DNA of 64,000 nucleotides from an uncultured Eubacterium sp. (GTDB taxonomy: Bacteria > Bacillota > Clostridia > Lachnospirales > Lachnospiraceae). Below the pieces are notes generated by a model. It was not told where the DNA came from. It did no database searches and saw only the letters and a program-made list of their open reading frames with translations. Made by a program: the position numbers and the translations under genes. The stretch spans positions 22,831 through 86,830 of the forward strand of contig CAJTXO010000018.1 in the NCBI GenBank assembly GCA_910583555.1, written 5' to 3'. The stretch's first letter is position 1, and each line of letters starts with the position of its first letter. Positions 34,616 to 43,695 of this stretch are shown piece after piece.

Positions 34616-37075
34616 ATGAATGAGAGAAAAATTTGTTTTATCCTGTGCGGGAATGATGAGTTCGTGGAACGGGAATGTCAGGTTTACATAGAACAGTTGA
34701 TCGTGCCGGATGGTTACGAAGTTGAGGTTTTGGTGATTCGTGAGGCAAGCAGTATGGCAGGCGGCTATCAGGAAGCGATGATAAATTCGGATGCAAAGTA
34801 TAAAGTTTATCTTCGTCCGGATATTCTGATCATTAATCCCTGTTTTATACAGGAAATGCTCACTTTGTTTCAAAAGTATCCGGAGATTGGTATGTTTGGG
34901 ATGGTGGGCCATGAGATATGGCCTGACGACGGCGATGTTAGGAAGGATGGGAATGTAAGCCGCGTCGGTGGGATCATGGAAGATTACATTTTAGGAAATA
35001 AGTATGTGTCAGGGAAAGAAGTAGGGGGAGAATTCGCAGAGGTAATCGGGTTGGAGGGGATGATACTGGCGACGCAGTATGATCTGGACTGGCGGGAGGA
35101 TTTATTTGACGGATGGGATTTTTATGATTATTCGCAAAGTATTGAATTTTGGAAAGCAGGGTATAAAGTAGTAGTGCCGCACGTTGAGGCGCCCTGGTGT
35201 ATCTATGCCAGTGATGTTCCCAATAAGGTGGATTATCGGCATTGGCAAAAGATATTTTGGGATGAGTACGGAATTTTTATACAGGAATGGATGGGGAGAA
35301 AATATCCGATTTTGGGAGACGAGATCAACCGCAAAAAAGTGGAACGAATTGGATACCCACTATGTGATCTGAGACGATATGAAATCAAGCCGGAATTTAA
35401 CACGACATGGTACAGAGGAGTGGACCAGTATTCGGAGGGAGAGATTGAAGATCGTATCATCCAGTTGATACTTGCCAATGAATCAGATGATTATACGGAT
35501 ACGATACTCAGTGAATATAATTGGTCGGTATATTACCATCTTACGGATATGAGGGAGAATTTACTGAACTGGTATCCTTTTGACCCCGAGGCGTCCGTTT
35601 TGGAAATCGGCTGCGGCATGGGAGCGGTTACGAATATGCTCTGTGACAGATGCAAAAAGGTAACGGCTGTAGAACTGTCAAAAAAGAGGGCAACAGCGAC
35701 GGTGCTTCGCTGCCGTGAGAAAGACAATCTCGAGGTGATCGTGGGAAATCTGACGGATATTGAATTTCAGGAACAGTATGATTATATTACGTTGATCGGC
35801 GTTTTGGAATATCAAGGTAATTACTCGGATTCCCAAAATCCATATATCGAGTTTTTAAAGAAAATAAAAGGATTTTTAAAGCCGAATGGAAAACTTTTGA
35901 TTGCCATTGAAAATAAGTACGGTTTGAAATATTGGTGTGGAGCAAAGGAAGATCATACAGGTGTTCCGTTCGATGGCATCAATCAGTACGCATTAGGAAA
36001 TCAGGGGGGGAGAACCTTTTCAAAAGAAGAATTGACGGATTTCATCCGAAAAAGTGGATTCGAAGGGAGTTATTTTTATTATCCCCTGCCGGATTACAAA
36101 TTACCCCAGGTAGTCTATTCGGAGCAATATTTACCGCAGACAGGGGAGTTGGCTGATTTATCCTGTTACTATATTCCAGATACAGAGAGCCTGTTTATTG
36201 ATGAGAAAGGCGTGTATGATGATTTAGTAAAGAACCATGTGTTTGAATTTTTTTCCAATTCATTTTTGGTCGAATGTTCCGTGTCACAGGAAGATGAGCT
36301 TGGACAGATTGTATTTGCAAAAGCATCCCGGTTCCGGAACAGTGATTATCAGATCGGGACGAGAATATGGAGAAGAGAAGCGCGAAGGGTGGAAAAATTT
36401 CCTTTGACAAAGAATGAAAAGATCAGGGAACATCTTCTACAGACACATAACAATATGGAGAGTTTATCAGACAGAGGTCTGGGAGTGGCGCCATCTTTTC
36501 TTCAGGCGGAAGATTCCTTGCTGTCCGAGTATGTAGAGGGTTCTGTTCTTTTGGAAAAACTGCGTGAAAGTTATTTGCAGGGCGATCGGGAACAGATATG
36601 GAACTGGTATGACCGGTGGTGGGAAGAACTTGTGCGTTCATCCGAAGAGGGGTCTCCGGCAGAAAGCGTGGTTGTGAAATGGGGACTGGGATCGGAACAG
36701 GATGCTGAAACATGCGGTGTCATTTTAAAGACAGGCAATATTGATATGATACCGAGAAACTGTATCGTGCGGGGAGAAGAAATGATCTGGTTTGACCAGG
36801 AGTGGAGTTTTGAAGGCGTGCCGGCAAAATTCATCTTATACAGAGGTATTGTGCTTTTTTATACGGTAGAACTTAAGGTGGCAGAGGATGTGATAAAGAG
36901 CAGGGATGTTTTAGATAGATATCAGATTGATGAGGATGCGTTGCAGATTTTTGCGCAATTGGAGGACTGTTTTACAAATTCAGTGATCAATTTTAAGAAA
37001 CAGGCGCTCAATCAAGGATTGTCTGATTCTGGAATTGGAGTGGTCAAACAAAATGCTGCGAAATTGTTTTCATGA
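34616..37075 (+). CDS. Three-domain fusion: glycosyltransferase, methyltransferase, kinase-like
   Basis: 819 residues. About 1-230 is the island's GT-A-like domain (KICFILCGNDEFVERECQVYIEQLIVPDGYEVEVLV, YKVYLRPDILIIN, WKAGYKVVVPH). About 300-500 is a SAM methyltransferase (ASVLEIGCGMGAVTNML, KVTAVELSKKRA, YDYITLIGVLEY). About 540-810 resembles a small protein-kinase/aminoglycoside-kinase fold (LLSEYVEGSVLLEKL hinge, then IDMIPRNCIV and IWFDQEWSF, in the places of the catalytic loop and DFG). The last assignment is tentative. One chain could add, methylate and phosphorylate a sugar. ATG 34616 follows GGAGAGGA. Confidence 0.72.
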   Translation: MNERKICFILCGNDEFVERECQVYIEQLIVPDGYEVEVLVIREASSMAGGYQEAMINSDAKYKVYLRPDILIINPCFIQEMLTLFQKYPEIGMFGMVGHEIWPDDGDVRKDGNVSRVGGIMEDYILGNKYVSGKEVGGEFAEVIGLEGMILATQYDLDWREDLFDGWDFYDYSQSIEFWKAGYKVVVPHVEAPWCIYASDVPNKVDYRHWQKIFWDEYGIFIQEWMGRKYPILGDEINRKKVERIGYPLCDLRRYEIKPEFNTTWYRGVDQYSEGEIEDRIIQLILANESDDYTDTILSEYNWSVYYHLTDMRENLLNWYPFDPEASVLEIGCGMGAVTNMLCDRCKKVTAVELSKKRATATVLRCREKDNLEVIVGNLTDIEFQEQYDYITLIGVLEYQGNYSDSQNPYIEFLKKIKGFLKPNGKLLIAIENKYGLKYWCGAKEDHTGVPFDGINQYALGNQGGRTFSKEELTDFIRKSGFEGSYFYYPLPDYKLPQVVYSEQYLPQTGELADLSCYYIPDTESLFIDEKGVYDDLVKNHVFEFFSNSFLVECSVSQEDELGQIVFAKASRFRNSDYQIGTRIWRREARRVEKFPLTKNEKIREHLLQTHNNMESLSDRGLGVAPSFLQAEDSLLSEYVEGSVLLEKLRESYLQGDREQIWNWYDRWWEELVRSSEEGSPAESVVVKWGLGSEQDAETCGVILKTGNIDMIPRNCIVRGEEMIWFDQEWSFEGVPAKFILYRGIVLFYTVELKVAEDVIKSRDVLDRYQIDEDALQIFAQLEDCFTNSVINFKKQALNQGLSDSGIGVVKQNAAKLFS

Positions 37076-37108
37076 TAGGTGGATGGAACGGATTGGAGAG
37101 GGATAAAA

Positions 37109-38902
37109 ATGGATCGATATAGTGGTGTTGAGCCAAAAGTGTCAATTATCTGCATTGATTGCGAGGACAGTTACATTGACGCGGAGCTGGCCGGAATGGA
37201 ATATGGCAGTTTAGATGTCGTAAAGACGGTGAGCGGACCTGATTTGCTGGAGGATGTTTTTTATTATGCCAAAAGCGTGGATAGTAAATATATCACTTTT
37301 CTGCTTCCGGGACAAAAGATGAGGGAAAGAAAAATTGAATTAATGGCAGATCGGTTAGAAACGGCACCGGAAATTGATGCGACTGTATGTAATCGATGTT
37401 GTACACGCGAGGGAAGAACGATAGCGCAGCCAGATCTGTGCTATTCGAGTGCGTTTTGTGATCAGATTGTGGATGGTAAGATGTTATTGGAGACATGTGT
37501 CGTAGAGGGAATTAATCTGTATGGCAATTTATCAACACTTATGATTCGAACCGATTCGCTTATCGCCAGATTAAACAAAAATGCTTTACAACTAAAAGCA
37601 GAGGGAATGATGACGGTATTATTAAACTATTTGTTGTTAATAGGTTCTCATCTGATCATTTTGGAACCCCCTCTCATCGACTCAGAATTGTCTGATTATA
37701 ATGAAAATCTATTGCGCCAGAACATGACGCAGTATGAAAATATGCTCTCTTTGTTGAAGGGAGAACAGTTGTTTGAAGAGGGGACCTTTGAAAAGGAAAA
37801 GATAATGCCGGTCTATATGCGGATGCTTGGAGAAAATAAGGATCCGGAGCCGTGTGCCGCGAAAAAGATTACCTTTTTTTATACGGATAAAGGAGAATAT
37901 TACAATTTGGAACCGATCAGCCAGGAGGCGGTTAAGAGAGGGTATGACATTCGGTTTACACAGGATTTAAAGGAGCGGGCAGAAATAGGTATCTATTGTC
38001 AGCATGTTTCGTGGCAGTATGCGGAAAATTCTAAATTTTCTGTTATTTTGCTCCATGACCTGGCACAGGGACACAATAGATGGCCGGATATCTGGAATGC
38101 GGAACGGTGGAATTGTTTTGATTTATGTGTACTGCCAGGAGGCGGATGGGGGGATCGCTGGGCAGAGTGTGCCAGCATGTACTGGTCTCAACCGGCAAGA
38201 GGGGCGTATTTGTTAGGATACCCGAAAAGCTGCTGTATAAAGGATGAGGAGATCAGGGAGCGAGCTGTAAAGTTGAAGTCAGAACTTGGTTTTACGCATG
38301 ACCGCACGGTTTTGTATGCCCCCTCGTGGGAAAATGATGAGAAAGAGGATGATTTTATCCGGGCATTGGCGTCGTTAGAAGTTAATCTGCTGATCAAGCA
38401 GGCACACTGGCCAGAGGAATATGCGCATATTGTAAAAAATATTGAGACGATGCGGAGTGAACATGAGGGCAAATATGCCAATGTGCATTATATGGAACCG
38501 GAAGAAAGCATTCTCACTGCTTTGGAAATGTGCGATCTGGTCGTTTCGGATGAAAGTAATGTCATGATTGAAGCGCTGATGTTTGCAAAACCGAGTATTG
38601 CGGTGACGGATTGGCTCATTCCGGATACGCAGCCGTCCAGGTTTGCCAGCGTTCCTTTTGATTGCGTCTACAAATGTAAGAAAGTGGAATTGAGGGAATT
38701 TGTGGAAAATATTCTTTTCAGAAAAAAAGAGGTATTGGATTGTGAAAAATTACGGGAACAATATTTTTGTAATGCAGAACATGTGAATGAAGACATATTG
38801 GATCTGATCGAGTATTATACATCTCGATCTGAGGTAAGGGAAGAGAAAATTCAAAAGTATTTTGTGAAACCAGTTTATATGCCGGCCGCTTTGTGGGATT
38901 AG
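37109..38902 (+). CDS. CDP-glycerol glycerophosphotransferase-like protein with N-terminal domain
   Basis: 597 residues. The N part (1-260) begins PKVSIICIDCEDSYIDAELAGMEYGSLDVV, a GT-A-like opening, then DSKYITFLLPGQKM; its metal motif is poor. The C part (about 285-560) has the TagB/TagF-type GT-B pattern: YPKSCCIKDEEIRERAVKLK, DRTVLYAPSWENDEKEDDF, LLIKQAHWPEEY, and EESILTALEMCDLVVSDESNVMIEALMFAKPSI. Such enzymes transfer polyol-phosphate from a CDP carrier. Here it may put glycerol-phosphate or a similar group on the glycan. Start at 37109 behind GGAGAGGG. Confidence 0.7.
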   Translation: MDRYSGVEPKVSIICIDCEDSYIDAELAGMEYGSLDVVKTVSGPDLLEDVFYYAKSVDSKYITFLLPGQKMRERKIELMADRLETAPEIDATVCNRCCTREGRTIAQPDLCYSSAFCDQIVDGKMLLETCVVEGINLYGNLSTLMIRTDSLIARLNKNALQLKAEGMMTVLLNYLLLIGSHLIILEPPLIDSELSDYNENLLRQNMTQYENMLSLLKGEQLFEEGTFEKEKIMPVYMRMLGENKDPEPCAAKKITFFYTDKGEYYNLEPISQEAVKRGYDIRFTQDLKERAEIGIYCQHVSWQYAENSKFSVILLHDLAQGHNRWPDIWNAERWNCFDLCVLPGGGWGDRWAECASMYWSQPARGAYLLGYPKSCCIKDEEIRERAVKLKSELGFTHDRTVLYAPSWENDEKEDDFIRALASLEVNLLIKQAHWPEEYAHIVKNIETMRSEHEGKYANVHYMEPEESILTALEMCDLVVSDESNVMIEALMFAKPSIAVTDWLIPDTQPSRFASVPFDCVYKCKKVELREFVENILFRKKEVLDCEKLREQYFCNAEHVNEDILDLIEYYTSRSEVREEKIQKYFVKPVYMPAALWD

Positions 38903-38919
38903 GAAAGGGGGTTACTAAT

Positions 38920-39357
38920 GTGCAGATAATGAAGTACACGTTTCAGCAGCATGGTGATGAGAGAGGTATGCTGGTTGCTGTGGAAGAATTAAAGGATATT
39001 CCGTTTGAAATCAAGCGTATATATTATGTATATGATACAAAAGATGGGGTTAGGAGGGGATATCATGCGCATAAGAGTTTAGAGCAGATATTAATTTGTG
39101 TTCATGGTTCATGTAAAATATTATTGGATAATGGAAAAGAACAAAAAGAAGTTTTATTGGAAAAACCTTATGAAGGGTTATATGTTCCTAATAATATGTG
39201 GAGGGAGATGTATGATTTTTCAGAAGATGCTGTTTTATTGGTTTTGGCATCTTCCTATTATGATAAAGAAGATTACATTCGTGATTATCAGGAATTTGTT
39301 GATTATGTGTGGAATCTGGAAAAAGAGATAGGACAGGATATTTGTGAAGGGAAATAG
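38920..39357 (+). CDS. dTDP-4-keto-6-deoxyhexose 3,4-ketoisomerase (FdtA/QdtA-like)
   Basis: Cupin-fold sugar isomerase, 145 residues. It converts dTDP-4-keto-6-deoxyglucose to a 3-keto sugar for 3-amination. Family hallmarks: DERGMLVAVEE, IKRIYYVYDTKDGVRRGYHAHKSLEQILIC (catalytic His49/His51), YVPNNMWREMYDFSEDAVLLVLAS and DYIRDYQEF. The start is probably GTG 38920 with AAAGGGGG upstream; ATG 38929 is too far. An FdtB-like aminotransferase is at 54825. RmlA and RmlB, needed to make the substrate, are not in the window. Confidence 0.88.
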   Translation: MQIMKYTFQQHGDERGMLVAVEELKDIPFEIKRIYYVYDTKDGVRRGYHAHKSLEQILICVHGSCKILLDNGKEQKEVLLEKPYEGLYVPNNMWREMYDFSEDAVLLVLASSYYDKEDYIRDYQEFVDYVWNLEKEIGQDICEGK

Positions 39358-39362
39358 AAATC

Positions 39363-40910
39363 ATGGAAAATAGGATAAACAAACGTAAATTCTGCTTTAT
39401 TATTTGCGTGAATAATGAGGGGTATTTGGAAGAATGCCTGTGGTATATCGACAGGATCTCCGTGCCGGATGGATACGAAAAGGAACATGTTGTTATCCGT
39501 GACGCTAAGTCCATGACAAGTGGGTACAACCAGGCGATGAAACTGACAGACGCAAAGTATAAGATCTATATTCATCAGGATGTGCTTTTGGTAAATGTAA
39601 ATTTGCTTTCACAGCTTCTTACTGCGTTTGAAGACCCTTCGGTGGGGATGGTCGGCGTCTTGGGAAAGAGGAAATTTATTTTATCCGCAGAATACAGTGA
39701 ACATTGGGATACTGGTGCTGTTGAAGTATGTAATGGTACAAATGCGATATATTTTAATTTTTCTCCTGAAGCAAAGGGATGGACTGGCGTGAGGGCGATC
39801 GATGGTATGTTTATGGCGACCCAATATGACATTCCCTGGGATGAAGAACATTTTGACGGATGGGATTTTTATGATATATCCCAATGCGAACAGTTTCGCA
39901 GGGTTGGATACCGCATTGTTGTGCCGGGGATTACAAGTTTGGAGGGAAATTGGGTCTTTCATGATGCAGGTCAGTGTGAATACGATGGATGGGAGCATTA
40001 CAGAAGAATATTTTGTGAGGAATATGAGGATCAAGGGTATCATTATATGACGGCGGAATGGGTGAAACATAGGGACGAGATCCGAGAAAAACAGAATCAG
40101 ATAATGAACGTGTTTTCGGCGAACGATTTTAATAAAGCTGGTGAAATGCTTATGCAGCTAGAGGCTGGCGAAATGAATTCCCAACTCGCCCAGGTGGCGT
40201 GCTATCTGGTGATAATGGGAGAGGAAATGTCTGCCTATGGTGGAATCATGTCGAGCGTGCTACAGGAGTTTGATGAATTTGTCAGGGAGTATGAACAAGT
40301 GAAGTTTGCCTTGAGAAGATTTTATTTTGAGGAAAGAAGCGGAGCGTGGGCGTCTTTACAAAACAGACTTAGGGCAGGGAAGATTTCTATGAAATTTTTG
40401 TGGGTGGCGGCTCATGAGAGTGTGGCGGATCCCAACCGCCTGTGGTGGAGGGTGTTTGCTGAATATCAGAAGGAGATTCGGGAACTGATGAAGCAGGGCG
40501 AGATTTTGGAGGCAGAGCGTCTTTTACAGCAGATGGATGAAAAATGGCGGGGGAGGGACGGCAATATTTTCCTTATCTTGATTTATGTTTTCCGCCGGGA
40601 AGTGGAAAGTGGGATGCAGAGAACGGTCTTTGATCGTTTTGCAGATCCGGATGATATGATCCAGCATTTTATCCGGCTGAAATTATATTTGCGGCGGATT
40701 GAATTTGGTCTGGCGCAGGAGTATCAGAGAGAAGTATATGATTACTTTGTACAGACGAATGTATCGGAATATTTGATTTTCCAGATCTTGCAGAAAAATA
40801 TTTTTTACAAGGAACAATTTTGCAGAAATTTGTCTTTGCTTTTTGAGAGAGAGGAGGGAACAGATTCTATGAGATCAAAGTTATACAGGCAGCTTGCGGA
40901 ACAGGAATAA
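39363..40910 (+). CDS. GT-A-like glycosyltransferase with unknown C-terminal domain
   Basis: 515-residue paralogue of the 27721 protein, with the same two parts. N domain: KFCFIICVNNEGYLEECLWYIDRISVPDGY, AKSMTSGYNQAMKLTDAKYKIYIHQDVLLVNVNLL, VGMVGVLGKR and FDGWDFYDISQCEQFRRVGYRIVVPG. C-terminal part: ILEAERLLQQMDEKWRG, RTVFDRFADPDDMIQHFIRLKLYLRRIEFGLAQEY, NVSEYLIFQILQKNIFYKEQFCRNLSLLFEREEGTDSMR. It starts 6 bases after the isomerase gene. Substrate and acceptor unknown; flagellin glycan is the likely product. Confidence 0.72.
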   Translation: MENRINKRKFCFIICVNNEGYLEECLWYIDRISVPDGYEKEHVVIRDAKSMTSGYNQAMKLTDAKYKIYIHQDVLLVNVNLLSQLLTAFEDPSVGMVGVLGKRKFILSAEYSEHWDTGAVEVCNGTNAIYFNFSPEAKGWTGVRAIDGMFMATQYDIPWDEEHFDGWDFYDISQCEQFRRVGYRIVVPGITSLEGNWVFHDAGQCEYDGWEHYRRIFCEEYEDQGYHYMTAEWVKHRDEIREKQNQIMNVFSANDFNKAGEMLMQLEAGEMNSQLAQVACYLVIMGEEMSAYGGIMSSVLQEFDEFVREYEQVKFALRRFYFEERSGAWASLQNRLRAGKISMKFLWVAAHESVADPNRLWWRVFAEYQKEIRELMKQGEILEAERLLQQMDEKWRGRDGNIFLILIYVFRREVESGMQRTVFDRFADPDDMIQHFIRLKLYLRRIEFGLAQEYQREVYDYFVQTNVSEYLIFQILQKNIFYKEQFCRNLSLLFEREEGTDSMRSKLYRQLAEQE

Positions 40911-40970
40911 ATGGGTTAAAAAAAATCTAAATAAATGAAAAAATTTATAATAGAAAGGCAGGATGTAAAA

Positions 40971-41186
40971 ATGGAGAAAAAAATAATTGAAATGTTAGAG
41001 GAAGTTATGGAAGTCGATGAAGGAGTTTTGACAATGGAGACTGAGTTAGAGAGCATAGAGGAGTGGGATTCCATTTCTAAGCTGGCTCTTATGGCAGAAG
41101 TTAAGAGAAACTGGAATAAAAAGTTAACTGTAGAAAGCTTAAAATCATTTAAAGTTGTAAAGGATATATATGATTTTTTAGTCTGA
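40971..41186 (+). CDS. Acyl carrier protein, first copy
   Basis: 71-residue acidic helical protein. The phosphopantetheine serine is Ser34 in SIEEWDSISKLALM, the WDS variant common in carrier proteins of specialised pathways rather than the DSLD of fatty-acid AcpP. ATG 40971 lies behind AGGCAGGATG. It begins the segment with the GNAT, SDR, LuxE, LuxC and ligase genes, so it likely holds the acyl group these enzymes handle. Confidence 0.85.
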   Translation: MEKKIIEMLEEVMEVDEGVLTMETELESIEEWDSISKLALMAEVKRNWNKKLTVESLKSFKVVKDIYDFLV

Positions 41187-41203
41187 TAGAAAGGAACTAG
41201 GCG

Positions 41204-41761
41204 ATGGTATTGGATCATGTAATAGAAGGAAGAAGTGTACGGCTGCGCTCAGCGTGCCTGGCGGATGTGGAATTTACTTATAACATCCGCCAGGATAAAG
41301 AAAAGATACAATATTTGCATCAGGTGAGCGGAACATTAAAAGAACAGGAAGAATGGCTGACAAAACAGAGAGAGAGGCAGGGGGATTACTTCTTTGTAGT
41401 TGAAACAAAAGATGGAGAACCAATCGGTACAACAGGTGTATGCAATATGAAGGATCAGGAAGGGGAAGGGGGAAGGTTCATTTTATATGGAAATCCGGTT
41501 CAAACGGCGGAAGCAAGTATGCTGGGGTATGATTTTGCTTTTTATGAATGCGGATTGAAAAAAGTGTGGGTGAAAGTACATGAAGATAATACTCATATTC
41601 ATAGTTATGTGCGAAGATTTGGTGCAAAAGAATCATTTAGGAAATATGACGAAAGTTTAGGGAGTAATCTGATATATTTCTACTTGACAGAAGAGATGTA
41701 TCGGGAAAAAAGAGAAAAAATAATGAAGAGCATTGAAGTAATGCTTTGTGAGGAAGAATAA
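41204..41761 (+). CDS. GNAT-family N-acetyltransferase
   Basis: 185 residues of the RimJ/RimL-like GNAT type: SVRLRSACLADVEFTYNIRQDKE at the start, EPIGTTGVCNMKDQEG, then the acetyl-CoA loop region EASMLGYDFAFYECGLKKVWVKVHEDN and YVRRFGAKESF. It is similar in plan to PseH/FlmH enzymes that acetylate amino sugars for flagellin glycans, so an amino sugar is the likely acceptor. Placed 17 bases after the acyl carrier protein; acyl-ACP as donor is also possible. Confidence 0.78.
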   Translation: MVLDHVIEGRSVRLRSACLADVEFTYNIRQDKEKIQYLHQVSGTLKEQEEWLTKQRERQGDYFFVVETKDGEPIGTTGVCNMKDQEGEGGRFILYGNPVQTAEASMLGYDFAFYECGLKKVWVKVHEDNTHIHSYVRRFGAKESFRKYDESLGSNLIYFYLTEEMYREKREKIMKSIEVMLCEEE

Positions 41762-41792
41762 AGGTGAAACTACAATAAGAATGAGGTATTGT

Positions 41793-42521
41793 ATGAAGGG
41801 AAAGAATATATTAGTAACCGGCGCGTCTTCTGGGATTGGTTATGCCTTTGCGAAATATGCCAGTCATCAGGGAGCGACGGTATTTGCGACAGCACGAAGA
41901 ATTGAAAATTTGAATAAATTGTGTGAGGAATGTGAGGGAGAGGTATATTCGATTCCTTTCGACCTGTCCAATGTTCACAATTTGGAAGATGTTTTTCAAT
42001 TCATAGTAAAACAGGGGAAAAAATTAGATGCATTGGTATACTGTGCCGGTATAACTGGGAATGAGCCGATGCGGACGATCTGTCCGGATACGATGGAAAA
42101 CGTATTAAATACCAATTATACAGCGTTTATTCAAATGTGCAAATTCTTTTCTAAGAAAAAATATTCTAACGATGGATCTGCTATTGTTGGCATTTCATCT
42201 TTGGCCACTCAAAGCTTTGAAAAAGGATCCGTATCTTATACAGCATCGAAAGCAGCCATGAATTCATCTATTGTTATTATGGCAAAGGAATTTGTTCATC
42301 GCAAAATACGGGTGAACGGAATTGCTCCTAATTTTGTCGATACTGAGATGTGGCGTGAAACAATTTTGTCTATTGAAGGGAAGCAGGAGGAAATAGAGCG
42401 TATGCAGAAGTTAGGTGTGATTCCTTGTGAACAGATTTCATACCTAATTGAGTTTTTAATATCGGATCGGTCAGAGTACATAACAGGTGCCATAGTGCCG
42501 GTAACAGGAGGGTGGCTATAA
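41793..42521 (+). CDS. Short-chain dehydrogenase/reductase, FabG-like (SDR1)
   Basis: 242 residues. Cofactor motif TGASSGIG (9-16); catalytic Ser136, Tyr149 and Lys153 (SYTASKAAM); INxIAPxxxxT-type loop VNGIAPNFVDTEMW; C-terminal YITGAIVPVTGGW. FabG-like enzymes reduce 3-ketoacyl-ACP or sugar ketones. The start at 41793 is set by GAGGT five bases upstream; ATG 41781 also in frame. With the ACP and ketosynthase nearby, reduction of a ketoacyl-ACP is a reasonable guess. Confidence 0.83.
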   Translation: MKGKNILVTGASSGIGYAFAKYASHQGATVFATARRIENLNKLCEECEGEVYSIPFDLSNVHNLEDVFQFIVKQGKKLDALVYCAGITGNEPMRTICPDTMENVLNTNYTAFIQMCKFFSKKKYSNDGSAIVGISSLATQSFEKGSVSYTASKAAMNSSIVIMAKEFVHRKIRVNGIAPNFVDTEMWRETILSIEGKQEEIERMQKLGVIPCEQISYLIEFLISDRSEYITGAIVPVTGGWL

Positions 42522-42565
42522 TTTTTGAGTGGATTGGGCAGCAAAAACATGAAAGAGGTGGACAG

Positions 42566-43675
42566 ATGAGAAACATAGAAATGGATGGAAGACATAAGGA
42601 AACGCCATTAGTATGTATCGCAATCACATGTTATAATCATGAGAAATATGTCAGGCAGGCTTTGGAAAGTGCGATCAATCAGACATATGGTAACACAGTG
42701 ATCTTGATTTCAGATGATGGTTCAAAAGATCAGACCAGGGATATCATTATGGATGTAATCAAGGATTATCCGGAAAAAAATGTGAATCTCTTTTTTTCTG
42801 AAAGCAATACGGCGTTTGACATAGTAGAAAAAATGGATTCCTCGATTTGTGGTAAATACCTACTTGGTTTTTCAGGTGATGATTATATCGGGGAAACTGT
42901 GGTGGAAAAATGTGTTGATTTTATGGAGTCGCATGAGGAATGCGCTATTTCATTTAGTGTACCTGAAATCATAGTAGAGTCCCCGGTTAGTGACCGACCT
43001 GCTTTTACAGGGGAAAATATGAATCGATATGAACTTTTTGAGTCATTGTTTTGCAACGGCAATAGTATATGCGCGTCTCCTTTGTTTGCTAGAAGTAGCG
43101 TATGGAAAACACTTGGGTGTTACCATTATCAGTATAAGCAATTGCAAGACTACGAAAAGTGGCTTTATGTATTACAGGAAAATGAAGTTCACATTTTTGG
43201 AAAGGAAGAATTGCCGACATATTATCGTATTCATGAAAATAGTCTTTCCAATGTTTCAATAGAGGTCATTCAGCGGGACGCTGTTGAAAGGGAGTATTTA
43301 CTATTTCATGTTATGGACGAGTTGGCAGCGGATTTTTTTCTTAAGGTATTTGGAAAATATCTTCTGCATCCGGCTGATTCAGAAGCATTCTGTCTCAATT
43401 GTGAAAAATTAATGATATTGATACGTGCAGAAGCGGTTCCGGTTAAGAGTGTGATATGGTACTACTTTTCACATATTGGCGATCCGGAGTTTTCAGAACA
43501 TATTGAAAGGGATTATCATTTTACCAGAAAGGATTTCTGGAACCTGACGGGAGAGCTTGACGCTATGCTGATAAATATGTGTAATGAAGATATTAAGGGG
43601 AGGTATCTCAATATTATTGAAAAACAAGAGAAAGTGATTGCTCAATTGATGGATTATTGTAAGAGTGGATCTTAA
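42566..43675 (+). CDS. Family 2 glycosyltransferase
   Basis: 369 residues. The classic GT2 start is VCIAITCYNHEKYVRQALESAINQTYGNTVILISDDGSKDQT, with the DDGS nucleotide site, then a second acidic pair LLGFSGDDYI. Then a C-terminal helical tail. Cytoplasmic, no membrane helices. Start at 42566 with AAAGAGGTGG upstream. The last base of its stop is the first base of a possible upstream ATG of the next gene. The GT2 domain is also related to that of the 58468 fusion. Confidence 0.85.
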   Translation: MRNIEMDGRHKETPLVCIAITCYNHEKYVRQALESAINQTYGNTVILISDDGSKDQTRDIIMDVIKDYPEKNVNLFFSESNTAFDIVEKMDSSICGKYLLGFSGDDYIGETVVEKCVDFMESHEECAISFSVPEIIVESPVSDRPAFTGENMNRYELFESLFCNGNSICASPLFARSSVWKTLGCYHYQYKQLQDYEKWLYVLQENEVHIFGKEELPTYYRIHENSLSNVSIEVIQRDAVEREYLLFHVMDELAADFFLKVFGKYLLHPADSEAFCLNCEKLMILIRAEAVPVKSVIWYYFSHIGDPEFSEHIERDYHFTRKDFWNLTGELDAMLINMCNEDIKGRYLNIIEKQEKVIAQLMDYCKSGS

Positions 43676-43695
43676 TGTCGTTTGAGAGGTGTGAA

